From Candidatus Blautia equi (lineage in GTDB: Bacteria; Bacillota; Clostridia; Lachnospirales; Lachnospiraceae), in contig JAGHUU010000008.1 of NCBI GenBank assembly GCA_018064695.1, positions 1 through 8,753 of the forward strand: 8,753 nt of DNA, in the 5' to 3' direction. Below, piece after piece: positions 1 to 6,082 of the stretch; position 1 is the first letter of the stretch, and each line of letters starts with the position of its first letter. The notes beneath the pieces were generated by a model that was given only the letters and a program-made list of their open reading frames with translations, had not been told where the DNA came from and ran no database searches. The position numbers and the translations under genes were made by a program.

Positions 1-47
1 TCAAACTCGATAGAAGATGCGCATACGCCTTTAGTCTTATATACCAT
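1..47 (-). CDS. TSCPD-domain protein (TIGR03905-like), 5' end only
   Basis: The minus strand reads from an ATG at 47-45 into MVYKTKGVCASSIEF and runs off the left edge, so only about 15 residues are visible. A canonical GGAGG (minus strand, 60-56) lies 8 nt before the ATG, and a strong promoter is found further upstream, so the start is well supported. The opening YKTKGVC with its early cysteine resembles small (about 80-residue) clostridial proteins of the TIGR03905 type. These carry a TSCPD domain like that at the C-terminus of B12-dependent ribonucleotide reductase, and their function is unknown. The family call rests on this short stretch recalled from family knowledge. It could be another small protein, but that a gene starts here is fairly sure. 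Confidence 0.7.
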   Translation of the reverse strand, partial: MVYKTKGVCASSIEF

Positions 48-82
48 AATAAAAACCTCCAATAATAATATTTTTATGCTGA

Positions 83-102
83 TTAGATTGTTTCCAATCT
101 AA
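83..102 (-). promoter_or_regulatory. Stem-loop with GAAA tetraloop in the leftward leader
   Basis: TTAGATTG (83-90) and CAATCTAA (95-102) are perfect 8-bp inverted arms around a 4-nt loop. In the minus-strand transcript the loop reads GAAA, a GNRA tetraloop. The hairpin starts only a few bases after the expected transcription start of the TSCPD gene (about 107), so it would sit near the very 5' end of that mRNA. It could protect the 5' end, or the same DNA could be an operator just downstream of the promoter. There is no adjacent T-tract, so it is not an intrinsic terminator. Confidence 0.5.
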
Positions 103-113
103 AAACAGTACAT

Positions 114-122
114 ATTATACCA
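114..122 (-). promoter_or_regulatory. Extended -10 promoter for the TSCPD gene
   Basis: The minus strand reads TGGTATAAT from 122 to 114: a perfect TATAAT preceded by the TGn extension. No good -35 hexamer is visible at the normal distance; the best candidate is TTGTAG, with a 20-nt spacer. That is tolerated for extended -10 sigma-A promoters. The predicted start lies near 107, giving a leader of about 60 nt. Confidence 0.65.
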
Positions 123-203
123 GACTATCAGAAAAGTTTCTACAATAATTGAGAAATTCGTTTCTTTACGGGTGAGCATATGGGGGCTGTGTGTTGAATT
201 AGA

Positions 204-221
204 TAGATTACATAGATTACA
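204..221. repeat. Two tandem copies of TAGATTACA
   Basis: The 9-mer TAGATTACA occurs twice head to tail (204-212 and 213-221) in the AT-rich part of the divergent intergenic region, about 140 bp upstream of the mtnN -35. It may be a slippage product or a pair of protein binding sites. Nothing else in the sequence decides between these. Confidence 0.4.
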
Positions 222-281
222 TTTCAGCTTAAGAGAATGAAGAACTCGTTAATATCTTTACCTCTACTTATTCGTAACCCA

Positions 282-323
282 GTCGGAGGGATGCAGCTAC
301 CCGGGTATCTGCATCCCTCCGGC
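282..323. repeat. 42-bp near-perfect palindrome without a T-tract
   Basis: The left half (282-302) and right half (303-323) are reverse complements over 21 positions, with one mismatch (C297/T308) and one position that would be a U-G wobble in RNA (283/322). The core arms CGGAGGGATGCAG (284-296) and CTGCATCCCTCCG (309-321) are perfect, and the centre is CCCGGG. Neither side has a T-run, so it is not a standard intrinsic terminator in either direction. It lies between the two divergent promoters, ending 36 bp before the rightward -35. It could be a dispersed palindromic repeat unit, a large operator, or a remnant of a mobile element. Confidence 0.65.
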
Positions 324-359
324 GTCCGTGATATCAATAAATAATCCCACATATGTGAC

Positions 360-389
360 TTGTAATTTTTGTTCTCTATTTGCTATAAT
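360..389 (+). promoter_or_regulatory. Sigma-A promoter for the mtnN operon
   Basis: TTGTAA (360-365) as -35, an 18-nt spacer, and TATAAT (384-389) preceded by TGC, making an extended -10 (TGCTATAAT, 381-389). The expected start is near 396, giving a leader of about 53 nt that includes AAAGGAG at 432-438, 10 nt before the mtnN ATG. No hairpin or riboswitch-like structure was seen in this short leader. Confidence 0.7.
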
Positions 390-448
390 AAGCTATGTAT
401 GACTATTTTTACCAACAACTCACATTCACATAAAGGAGACCAACAACA

Positions 449-1147
449 ATGAACCACATTGGAATCATCGGCGCTATGGAAGCAGAGGTTGCCGGTTTAA
501 AAGAAAAAATGACTGACATGCAGGTCACCTCCCGTGCAGGAATGGAATTCTGCATCGGCGTCCTGGAAGGAAAGAACGTAGTAGTAGTAAAATCCGGCAT
601 TGGAAAAGTAAACGCAGCCATGTGCGCCCAGATCCTTGCTGACCTCTTTAACGTAGACGCCATCATCAACACCGGAATCGCAGGCTGCCTGCATCCGGAT
701 GTAAACATCGGCGACATCGTCATCTCCACCGACCTGGTACACCACGACATGGATGCCACCGGCTTTGGCTATCCTGTAGGTCAGATTCCACAGATGTCCC
801 AGTTCTCCTTTGAGGCAGACGAGACTTTAAGAGAAGCAGCTGTAAAATGCTGTCAGGAAGTAAACCCTGAGATCCAGGTATTCCGCGGCAGAATCGCCTC
901 CGGAGACCAGTTTGTCTCCAGCAGATCCGTAAAAGACCGCATTGTGGAAAACTTCTCCGCCTACGCAACCGAAATGGAAGGCTGCGCCATTGCCCAGGCC
1001 GCATGCTTAAACAACATCCCGTTCCTGGTAATCCGCGCCATCTCCGATAAGGCCGACGGCAGCGCCCCTGCAGATTACAACGCTTTTGAGGCAAAAGCCA
1101 TCGAGCACAGCGTCCGCCTTACCAGCAGCATGATGAAAGCACTCTGA
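449..1147 (+). CDS. mtnN: 5'-methylthioadenosine/S-adenosylhomocysteine nucleosidase
   Basis: A cytoplasmic enzyme that irreversibly cleaves adenine from S-adenosylhomocysteine and 5'-methylthioadenosine (also 5'-deoxyadenosine), feeding the activated methyl cycle and methionine salvage. The 232-residue length is typical of the family. Visible landmarks against the E. coli enzyme are the N-terminal GIIGAMEAEV with the catalytic acid at E13 (E. coli Glu12), KSGIGKVNAA at 48-57, INTGIAGCL at 73-81, GDQF at 152-155, EMEG at 175-178 with E177 contacting the ribose, and RAISDKAD at 196-203 with D200 as the catalytic Asp. All key residues are present. The start is fixed by AAAGGAG at 432-438 and a strong upstream promoter. 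It is the first gene of the rightward operon, and its stop lies 31 nt before a methyltransferase start. Removing SAH would relieve product inhibition of such an enzyme. Confidence 0.97.
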   Translation: MNHIGIIGAMEAEVAGLKEKMTDMQVTSRAGMEFCIGVLEGKNVVVVKSGIGKVNAAMCAQILADLFNVDAIINTGIAGCLHPDVNIGDIVISTDLVHHDMDATGFGYPVGQIPQMSQFSFEADETLREAAVKCCQEVNPEIQVFRGRIASGDQFVSSRSVKDRIVENFSAYATEMEGCAIAQAACLNNIPFLVIRAISDKADGSAPADYNAFEAKAIEHSVRLTSSMMKAL

Positions 1148-1178
1148 TCTTTATCATAGAAAAAGCACAGAAGAAAAA

Positions 1179-2354
1179 ATGACCATCAAAGAATTACTGG
1201 AAAACCTGGTGGACGACCAGCTGGTGACAGCCGTCATGAGCGGCAGCCGGAAGGGCTCCACAGAGGGAAAAGTAAAGATCCGCCCCATAGAACTGAAGGG
1301 CGCCATCAGCTATCAGGCATCCAAAACCGAGGGCCAGAAGGTTCTCCACAAAAACTACACCCGTGATGAACTGAAAGCTTATATTGAAAATGCCATGACG
1401 GAACACTACACCCAGCTCCAGCTCACGAATACCCGTGCAGAGGGCCTGGTTTTGGTGAGCAAAAAAGGCAAAATGACCGTGAAATGCAAGAACCGCCCTG
1501 TGGAAAAGCAGGCGCCGGCACCGCAGATCATGGCACACAACAGAACCAAAAATTACATACTCCGGGAAGGAACACCGGTTCCGTTCCTGGTGGACTTAGG
1601 CGTCATGACCCGGGAGGGAAAGATCGTCTCCCAGCGATATGACAAATTCCGCCAGATCAACCGCTTTCTGGAGTTTATAGAGGACATCCTCCCAAGCCTT
1701 GCCAGGGACAGAGAGATCACCATCCTGGATTTCGGCTGCGGAAAATCCTATCTGACCTTTGCCATTTACTATTATTTAAGGGAAATGAAGGGATATGATG
1801 TCCGCATTATAGGACTTGACCTTAAAAAAGACGTGATCGAAAAGTGCAGCCGCCTGGCAGAGAGCTACGGCTACGACAAGCTTAAGTTCCTTGTGGGCGA
1901 CATTGCAGATTACGAGGGCGTGAACGCCGTGGATATGGTAGTGACCCTCCACGCCTGCGACACCGCCACCGATTATGCCCTGGCAAAAGCCGTGGGCTGG
2001 GGTGCAAAGGTCATCCTCTCCGTTCCATGCTGCCAGCATGAGGTAAACAGGCAGATCAGAAATGAGATGCTCTCCCCGGTGCTGAAATACGGCATCTTAA
2101 AAGAGCGCATGTCCGCCCTCATCACCGACGGCATCCGTGCCAACCTTCTGGAATCCATGGGCTATGAGACCCAGATTCTGGAGTTTATCGACATGGAACA
2201 CACACCGAAAAATCTGCTGATCCGCGCCGTGAAAACAGGCAGAAAAGCGGAACAGCTTTCTACAGCGGAGATGCTGGAGGCCCTTCATGTGCATCCAACA
2301 CTGTCCGGACTGCTTGCGATGGACGAAGGGGAGTCCATCAGAAAAGGAGTATAA
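1179..2354 (+). CDS. Class I SAM-dependent methyltransferase (Methyltransf_32-like)
   Basis: A 391-residue cytoplasmic methyltransferase of unknown substrate. The first 120 or so residues form an N-terminal region without a recognised motif. The Rossmann-type catalytic domain covers about 155-355: motif I DFGCGKS (184-190) for SAM, acidic post-I residues in GLDL (212-215), GDIADY (240-245), then TLHACDTATD (256-265) and SVPCCQHE (281-288). The LHxCD and PCC(Q)H pattern is characteristic of the Methyltransf_32 group, which also includes eukaryotic METTL25/RRNAD1-like proteins and is related to the tRNA methyltransferase Trm13. A nucleic-acid substrate is therefore possible but not shown. The ATG at 1179 has only a weak purine-rich AGAAG upstream, with no in-frame alternative between it and the mtnN stop, so translation may depend partly on mtnN. 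Its C-terminal codons contain the ribosome binding site of the next gene. Confidence 0.85.
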   Translation: MTIKELLENLVDDQLVTAVMSGSRKGSTEGKVKIRPIELKGAISYQASKTEGQKVLHKNYTRDELKAYIENAMTEHYTQLQLTNTRAEGLVLVSKKGKMTVKCKNRPVEKQAPAPQIMAHNRTKNYILREGTPVPFLVDLGVMTREGKIVSQRYDKFRQINRFLEFIEDILPSLARDREITILDFGCGKSYLTFAIYYYLREMKGYDVRIIGLDLKKDVIEKCSRLAESYGYDKLKFLVGDIADYEGVNAVDMVVTLHACDTATDYALAKAVGWGAKVILSVPCCQHEVNRQIRNEMLSPVLKYGILKERMSALITDGIRANLLESMGYETQILEFIDMEHTPKNLLIRAVKTGRKAEQLSTAEMLEALHVHPTLSGLLAMDEGESIRKGV

Positions 2355-2360
2355 CACCAA

Positions 2361-4811
2361 ATGGGAAAAATATTGCGAAGGATCCTGATCCTTCTTCTTG
2401 TATTTATCCTGGGCGTGGTCGGCACTGCCTTTTTATTAAACAGTGAGACCACCGATGACCGTTCTGATATGAACGATCCCGTATATCCGGAGGTCATGAT
2501 CGAGTACGGCGGAAAATCCGCCAACCGTATGAACGGCTACAGACAGATCATGCAGGCCGACTTCGTAAGAGACAGCGTCACCCCAATCGACACCACCAAA
2601 AAGCTGACCTTTTTGGTGAACCCGTACGATGCGGAGGTATACAGCCTCTCCTATGAGATCAGAAGCTCCGATGGAAGCAAGGTCATTGAGAACAGGAAAA
2701 TAAAGAGCCTTGCGGCCTCCAGCACTTACCTGAAAGCTGCCACGGAAATCACCAGCGACCTGCTCTTAAGTCAGGAGTATTCCATGCAGATCACCCTGGA
2801 CACCAACAAAGGGGAGATCTACTACTACACCAGACTGGTTTCCAGACCGGGTCTGAATACGGAATACTATGTGGAATTCGTGCACAACTTTTATGAGATG
2901 TGTATGGATAAACGTACCGCTGACCGTCTGGCTACTTACCTGGAGCCTGTGGATAAAGGAACACCTACGAACTTTGCCACCATCAACATCCATTCCTCCC
3001 TCTCAGAGATCAGCTGGGGAAGCATGGCTCCTAAGCTGACAAAGAAAGGCGTGCCGGTCATCAAGGATATCAACGAGACCACCGCCAGCCTGGAGGTGGA
3101 ATACCAGATCGTGGCCAAGAACGACGACGGCATTTCCGAAACCTACGATGTAAAAGAATTCTATCGATTAAAATACAGTGAGACCCGTATCCGACTGCTT
3201 GACTTTGAGCGTGCCACCCGCCAGGTATTCGATCCGAACCTGCCGGTGATTACCAACAACGGCATCCAGCTGGGCGTCCGGGATAAGCTGGTTACCTATA
3301 TGACAGATGAGGATGACAGTATCATCGCTTTCACCCAGCAGGGCGACCTCTGGACCTACGTGCCGAACAACGGAAAGATCACCAGAGTCTTCTCCTTCCG
3401 AAGAGACGAGAACGGCGACTTCCGCGACAGCAGAAACGAGCATGATATTAAGATCATCAATGTGGCCTCCAACGGCGATGTGGATTTTGTCCTTTACGGA
3501 TACATGAACCGCGGCATCCATGAGGGCTACACCGGTATCTGTGTATACCATTACGACTGCGGACAGAACGTTCTTGAGGAGCAGGTATTCATTCCAAGTA
3601 CCGAGTCCTTTGAGTTCCTGAAGACCGATATGGGAGTTCTCTCCTATATAAGCCCTGACCACTGCCTCTACCTGATGCTGGCGGAGAAGCTCTACAGAGT
3701 CAACATTAATGCCGGTACCTACGAGGTTCTGGAGGAGAACATCAAATCCACAGACTTTGCAGTATCAGAGATGAATGCCCACGCAGCATGGAAGATCACC
3801 TCCGGGGATAAGGAAGGCTGCATCCGCATCATGAACTTTGACACCAGAAAGACCAAGCTTCTTTCTCCGCCTAAGGATGCCTCCATCAGCCTTCTTGGCT
3901 TTATGAACGAGGACATCGTCTACGGCGTGGTCCACGATGAGGACAGACTTCAGACCGGAAGCGGCCAGAAGATCGACGGAATCAGTGTGATCCGCATTGA
4001 GGACTTCAAGGGCAACCTGAAAAAAGAGTATAAAGAAGACGGCTATTACATGACAAACGTTTCTATCGGTTCTCTTCTGATGGAGTTTGATATGTACGCC
4101 CAGGTAAACGGCAAATACAAATATGCGAAAAAAGACAGTATAGTAAATAATGTCATCGCAGCCAAAAGAAAGATCACCATTGAGCTGGCCCAGGTATCCA
4201 GAACCGGTACCCAGGTGCGTCTCTCCATCGGCGAGAAGCCGAAAACAGACCATGTGCTCATGGAGGTATCCAAGCTTCGAAGTGTGGAGGAGCATATTAT
4301 TGCACCGGATACCCATATTCCGGAGGCAAATGTGTTCTATGTATACGCAAAGGGCGGCCTGGACCGCATCTTTACCGATCCGGCAGCTGCTATTCTCCGT
4401 GCCGATGAGGTAGCCGGCGTGGTATTGAACCGCCGCCAGCAGTATGTGTGGGAGCGAGGAAACAAACGAGTTTCCCAGCATATCAATGTGGAGGATCTGC
4501 ACCAGATCATGCTGGATGGTGTCTGGGATCCGGATGCTATGCAGGAGACCCTGGGGGACAAAGGCTGCGTGCTGGATCTCACAGGCTGCAGCCTGGACAG
4601 CGTGCTCTACGAGGTCAGCGTTCAGCGACCGGTCATGGTGCGTCTGAGTGCCAAAAGAACCGTAGTCATCATAGGCTACGATACCTACAACACCTATCTC
4701 TATCATCCGGAGAACGGAGAAGTGGAGATCTATGGTCTGAAGGACAGTACAGCATTATTTGAAAAGGCAGGAAATACATTCCTTACCTATATAGAAAGCG
4801 TTAACTATTAA
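2361..4811 (+). CDS. Membrane-anchored extracytoplasmic protein of unknown function with C39-like tail
   Basis: I do not recognise a characterised function. The 816-residue product begins with a basic MGKILRR and one hydrophobic segment (about 8-26) with no lipobox or clear cleavage site, suggesting a single-pass anchor with the bulk outside the cell. Residues about 80-285 are rich in beta strands. Residues about 290-620 contain repeated strand-rich blocks (for example IIAFTQQGDLWTYVPNNGKI at 321-340) resembling a degenerate beta-propeller. Residues about 735-813, with SLDSVLYEVSVQRPVMVRL, VVIIGYD (768-774) and YNTYLYHPENGEV, resemble the C-terminal part of C39-family papain-like domains. The catalytic His expected before VVxxGYD is replaced by K765-R766-T767, and no CGP-type Cys motif precedes it, so proteolysis is unlikely. 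AAGGAG at 2344-2349 lies inside the end of the methyltransferase gene, and only 6 nt separate the two frames, so they are co-transcribed. The domain reading is inference. Confidence 0.75.
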   Translation: MGKILRRILILLLVFILGVVGTAFLLNSETTDDRSDMNDPVYPEVMIEYGGKSANRMNGYRQIMQADFVRDSVTPIDTTKKLTFLVNPYDAEVYSLSYEIRSSDGSKVIENRKIKSLAASSTYLKAATEITSDLLLSQEYSMQITLDTNKGEIYYYTRLVSRPGLNTEYYVEFVHNFYEMCMDKRTADRLATYLEPVDKGTPTNFATINIHSSLSEISWGSMAPKLTKKGVPVIKDINETTASLEVEYQIVAKNDDGISETYDVKEFYRLKYSETRIRLLDFERATRQVFDPNLPVITNNGIQLGVRDKLVTYMTDEDDSIIAFTQQGDLWTYVPNNGKITRVFSFRRDENGDFRDSRNEHDIKIINVASNGDVDFVLYGYMNRGIHEGYTGICVYHYDCGQNVLEEQVFIPSTESFEFLKTDMGVLSYISPDHCLYLMLAEKLYRVNINAGTYEVLEENIKSTDFAVSEMNAHAAWKITSGDKEGCIRIMNFDTRKTKLLSPPKDASISLLGFMNEDIVYGVVHDEDRLQTGSGQKIDGISVIRIEDFKGNLKKEYKEDGYYMTNVSIGSLLMEFDMYAQVNGKYKYAKKDSIVNNVIAAKRKITIELAQVSRTGTQVRLSIGEKPKTDHVLMEVSKLRSVEEHIIAPDTHIPEANVFYVYAKGGLDRIFTDPAAAILRADEVAGVVLNRRQQYVWERGNKRVSQHINVEDLHQIMLDGVWDPDAMQETLGDKGCVLDLTGCSLDSVLYEVSVQRPVMVRLSAKRTVVIIGYDTYNTYLYHPENGEVEIYGLKDSTALFEKAGNTFLTYIESVNY

Positions 4812-4833
4812 GGATTCAGATATGTAAATTTCG

Positions 4834-4840
4834 AAAGGAG
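4834..4840 (+). promoter_or_regulatory. Ribosome binding site that sets the galK start
   Basis: AAAGGAG lies 3 nt before an ATG at 4844 and 9 nt before an in-frame ATG at 4850. A 3-nt spacer is too short for normal initiation and 9 nt is near ideal, so 4850 is the preferred start. Confidence 0.75.
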
Positions 4841-4849
4841 ATCATGATC

Positions 4850-6016
4850 ATGTTAAACAGATTAAGACAGAAATTTACTGAGAAATACGGTGTGGGCGGA
4901 GACATCCGCACATACTTTGCACCCGGCCGTGTAAACCTGATCGGAGAACATACAGATTATAACGGCGGACATGTCTTTCCATGTGCACTCACCCTTGGAA
5001 CCTACGGCATGGCCAGAAAGCGAACCGATGATAAGATCCGCTTCTATTCCGTGAACTTTGAGCGCGCAGGTGTGGTGACCACCTCCCTTTCCGACCTGAT
5101 CCCATCTGATAAAGCCGGCTGGACCAACTATCCAAAGGGTGTGATGTGGGCATTTGAGAAGAGAGGCTTCAAGATGGATACCGGCGTGGATTTCATGATC
5201 TACGGAAATATTCCAAACGGTTCCGGTCTTTCCTCCTCCGCATCACTGGAGGTGCTGACAGGCGTTATGCTCCGCGATCTGTACGGCTTTGACAGCCTCA
5301 CCAATCAGGATCTGGCACAAATCGGCCAGTATTCCGAGAATAACTTCAACGGCATGAACTGCGGAATCATGGACCAGTTTGCTTCCGCCATGGGAAAAGA
5401 GGACTGTGCCATCTTCCTCGATACTAACTCCATGGAGTATGAGTACGCACCGGTAAACCTGCCGGATGCAAAGATCGTCATCACCAACAGCAAGGTGAAA
5501 CACAGCCTGGTAAGCTCCGCATATAATGACAGAAGAAATGAGTGCGAGACCGCACTTAAGGATCTGCAGAGCCAGCTTTCCATCCGTTCCCTGGGCGAAC
5601 TTACCGAGGAAGCTTTTGAGGCAAATAAAGGGCTTATCAAGAGCGATGTCTGCAGAAACAGAGCAAAACATGCAGTATATGGAAACCAGAGAACCGACCG
5701 CGCGGTGGAGGCACTGAAAGCCAACGATATTGAAAAATTCGGTGAGCTTATGAATGCGTCCCACGATTCCCTCCGAGATGATTACGAGGTATCCTGCGCA
5801 GAGATCGATAAACTGGTAGATTACGCGCGTGCGATCCCGGGTGTTCTTGGATCCCGTATCACAGGCGGCGGCTTCGGGGGATGTACCGTCAGCATTGTGA
5901 AAAATGATGCAGTGGATACCTTTGTGAAAGAAGTAGGAGAAAAATACGCAAAAGAAGTGGGTCATAATGCTGAGTTCTACGTAGTGGATATCGGCAAGGG
6001 CGCCGGCTGTCTTTGA
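4850..6016 (+). CDS. galK: Galactokinase
   Basis: Phosphorylates alpha-D-galactose with ATP to galactose-1-phosphate, the first committed step of the Leloir pathway, in the cytoplasm. The 388 residues (390 if the ATG at 4844 is used) match the usual length. All three GHMP-kinase signatures are present: the galactokinase signature GRVNLIGEHTDYNGG (26-40) with catalytic Arg27, the ATP-binding PNGSGLSSSAS (122-132), and GGGFGGC (339-345) near the C-terminus. The catalytic-base Asp is D175 in GIMDQF, and the SSAYNDRR motif (222-229) is also conserved. It follows the 816-residue protein gene by 38 nt with no terminator between them, so it probably belongs to the mtnN operon. No galT, galE, lacZ, sugar transporter or regulator gene is adjacent in this window, unlike classical gal operons. 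Confidence 0.96.
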   Translation: MLNRLRQKFTEKYGVGGDIRTYFAPGRVNLIGEHTDYNGGHVFPCALTLGTYGMARKRTDDKIRFYSVNFERAGVVTTSLSDLIPSDKAGWTNYPKGVMWAFEKRGFKMDTGVDFMIYGNIPNGSGLSSSASLEVLTGVMLRDLYGFDSLTNQDLAQIGQYSENNFNGMNCGIMDQFASAMGKEDCAIFLDTNSMEYEYAPVNLPDAKIVITNSKVKHSLVSSAYNDRRNECETALKDLQSQLSIRSLGELTEEAFEANKGLIKSDVCRNRAKHAVYGNQRTDRAVEALKANDIEKFGELMNASHDSLRDDYEVSCAEIDKLVDYARAIPGVLGSRITGGGFGGCTVSIVKNDAVDTFVKEVGEKYAKEVGHNAEFYVVDIGKGAGCL

Positions 6017-6082
6017 TGCGCATCTGATAGAAAAAGAAGAAAAACGAGTATAAATATAAGGAGAAAGAAGAGTATAACGAAT

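Larger units (their letters stand above)
48..448. other. Divergent intergenic region with two promoters and two inverted repeats
   Basis: No credible gene lies in these 400 bases: short open frames lack ribosome binding sites and are quickly closed by stops. The region separates the leftward TSCPD gene from the rightward mtnN operon. Reading left to right it holds the leftward leader with a hairpin (83-102), the leftward extended -10 (114-122), an AT-rich stretch with a 9-bp tandem repeat (204-221), a large palindrome (282-323), the rightward promoter (360-389) and the mtnN leader. The remaining bases, about 123-203 and 222-281, show nothing I can interpret. Confidence 0.7.

Noticed and set aside
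282..323. Palindrome as an intrinsic terminator
   Set aside because: There is no T-tract on either strand after the stem, and both flanking genes point away from it, so no transcript is expected to end here.
3765..4706. Open frame of 313 codons on the minus strand across the 816-residue protein gene
   Set aside because: Antisense to a well-supported frame that has a good ribosome binding site and operon position; no domain and no initiation signal were seen.
4759..4793. Possible internal promoter for galK (TTGAAA at 4759-4764 and TATATA at 4788-4793)
   Set aside because: The spacer is 23 nt, too long for sigma-A, and no TG extension is present.
6024..6054. Possible promoter for the SGNH hydrolase (CTGATA and TATAAA)
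   Set aside because: The -35 match is poor and the spacer is 19 nt in a purine-rich tract, so chance cannot be excluded.
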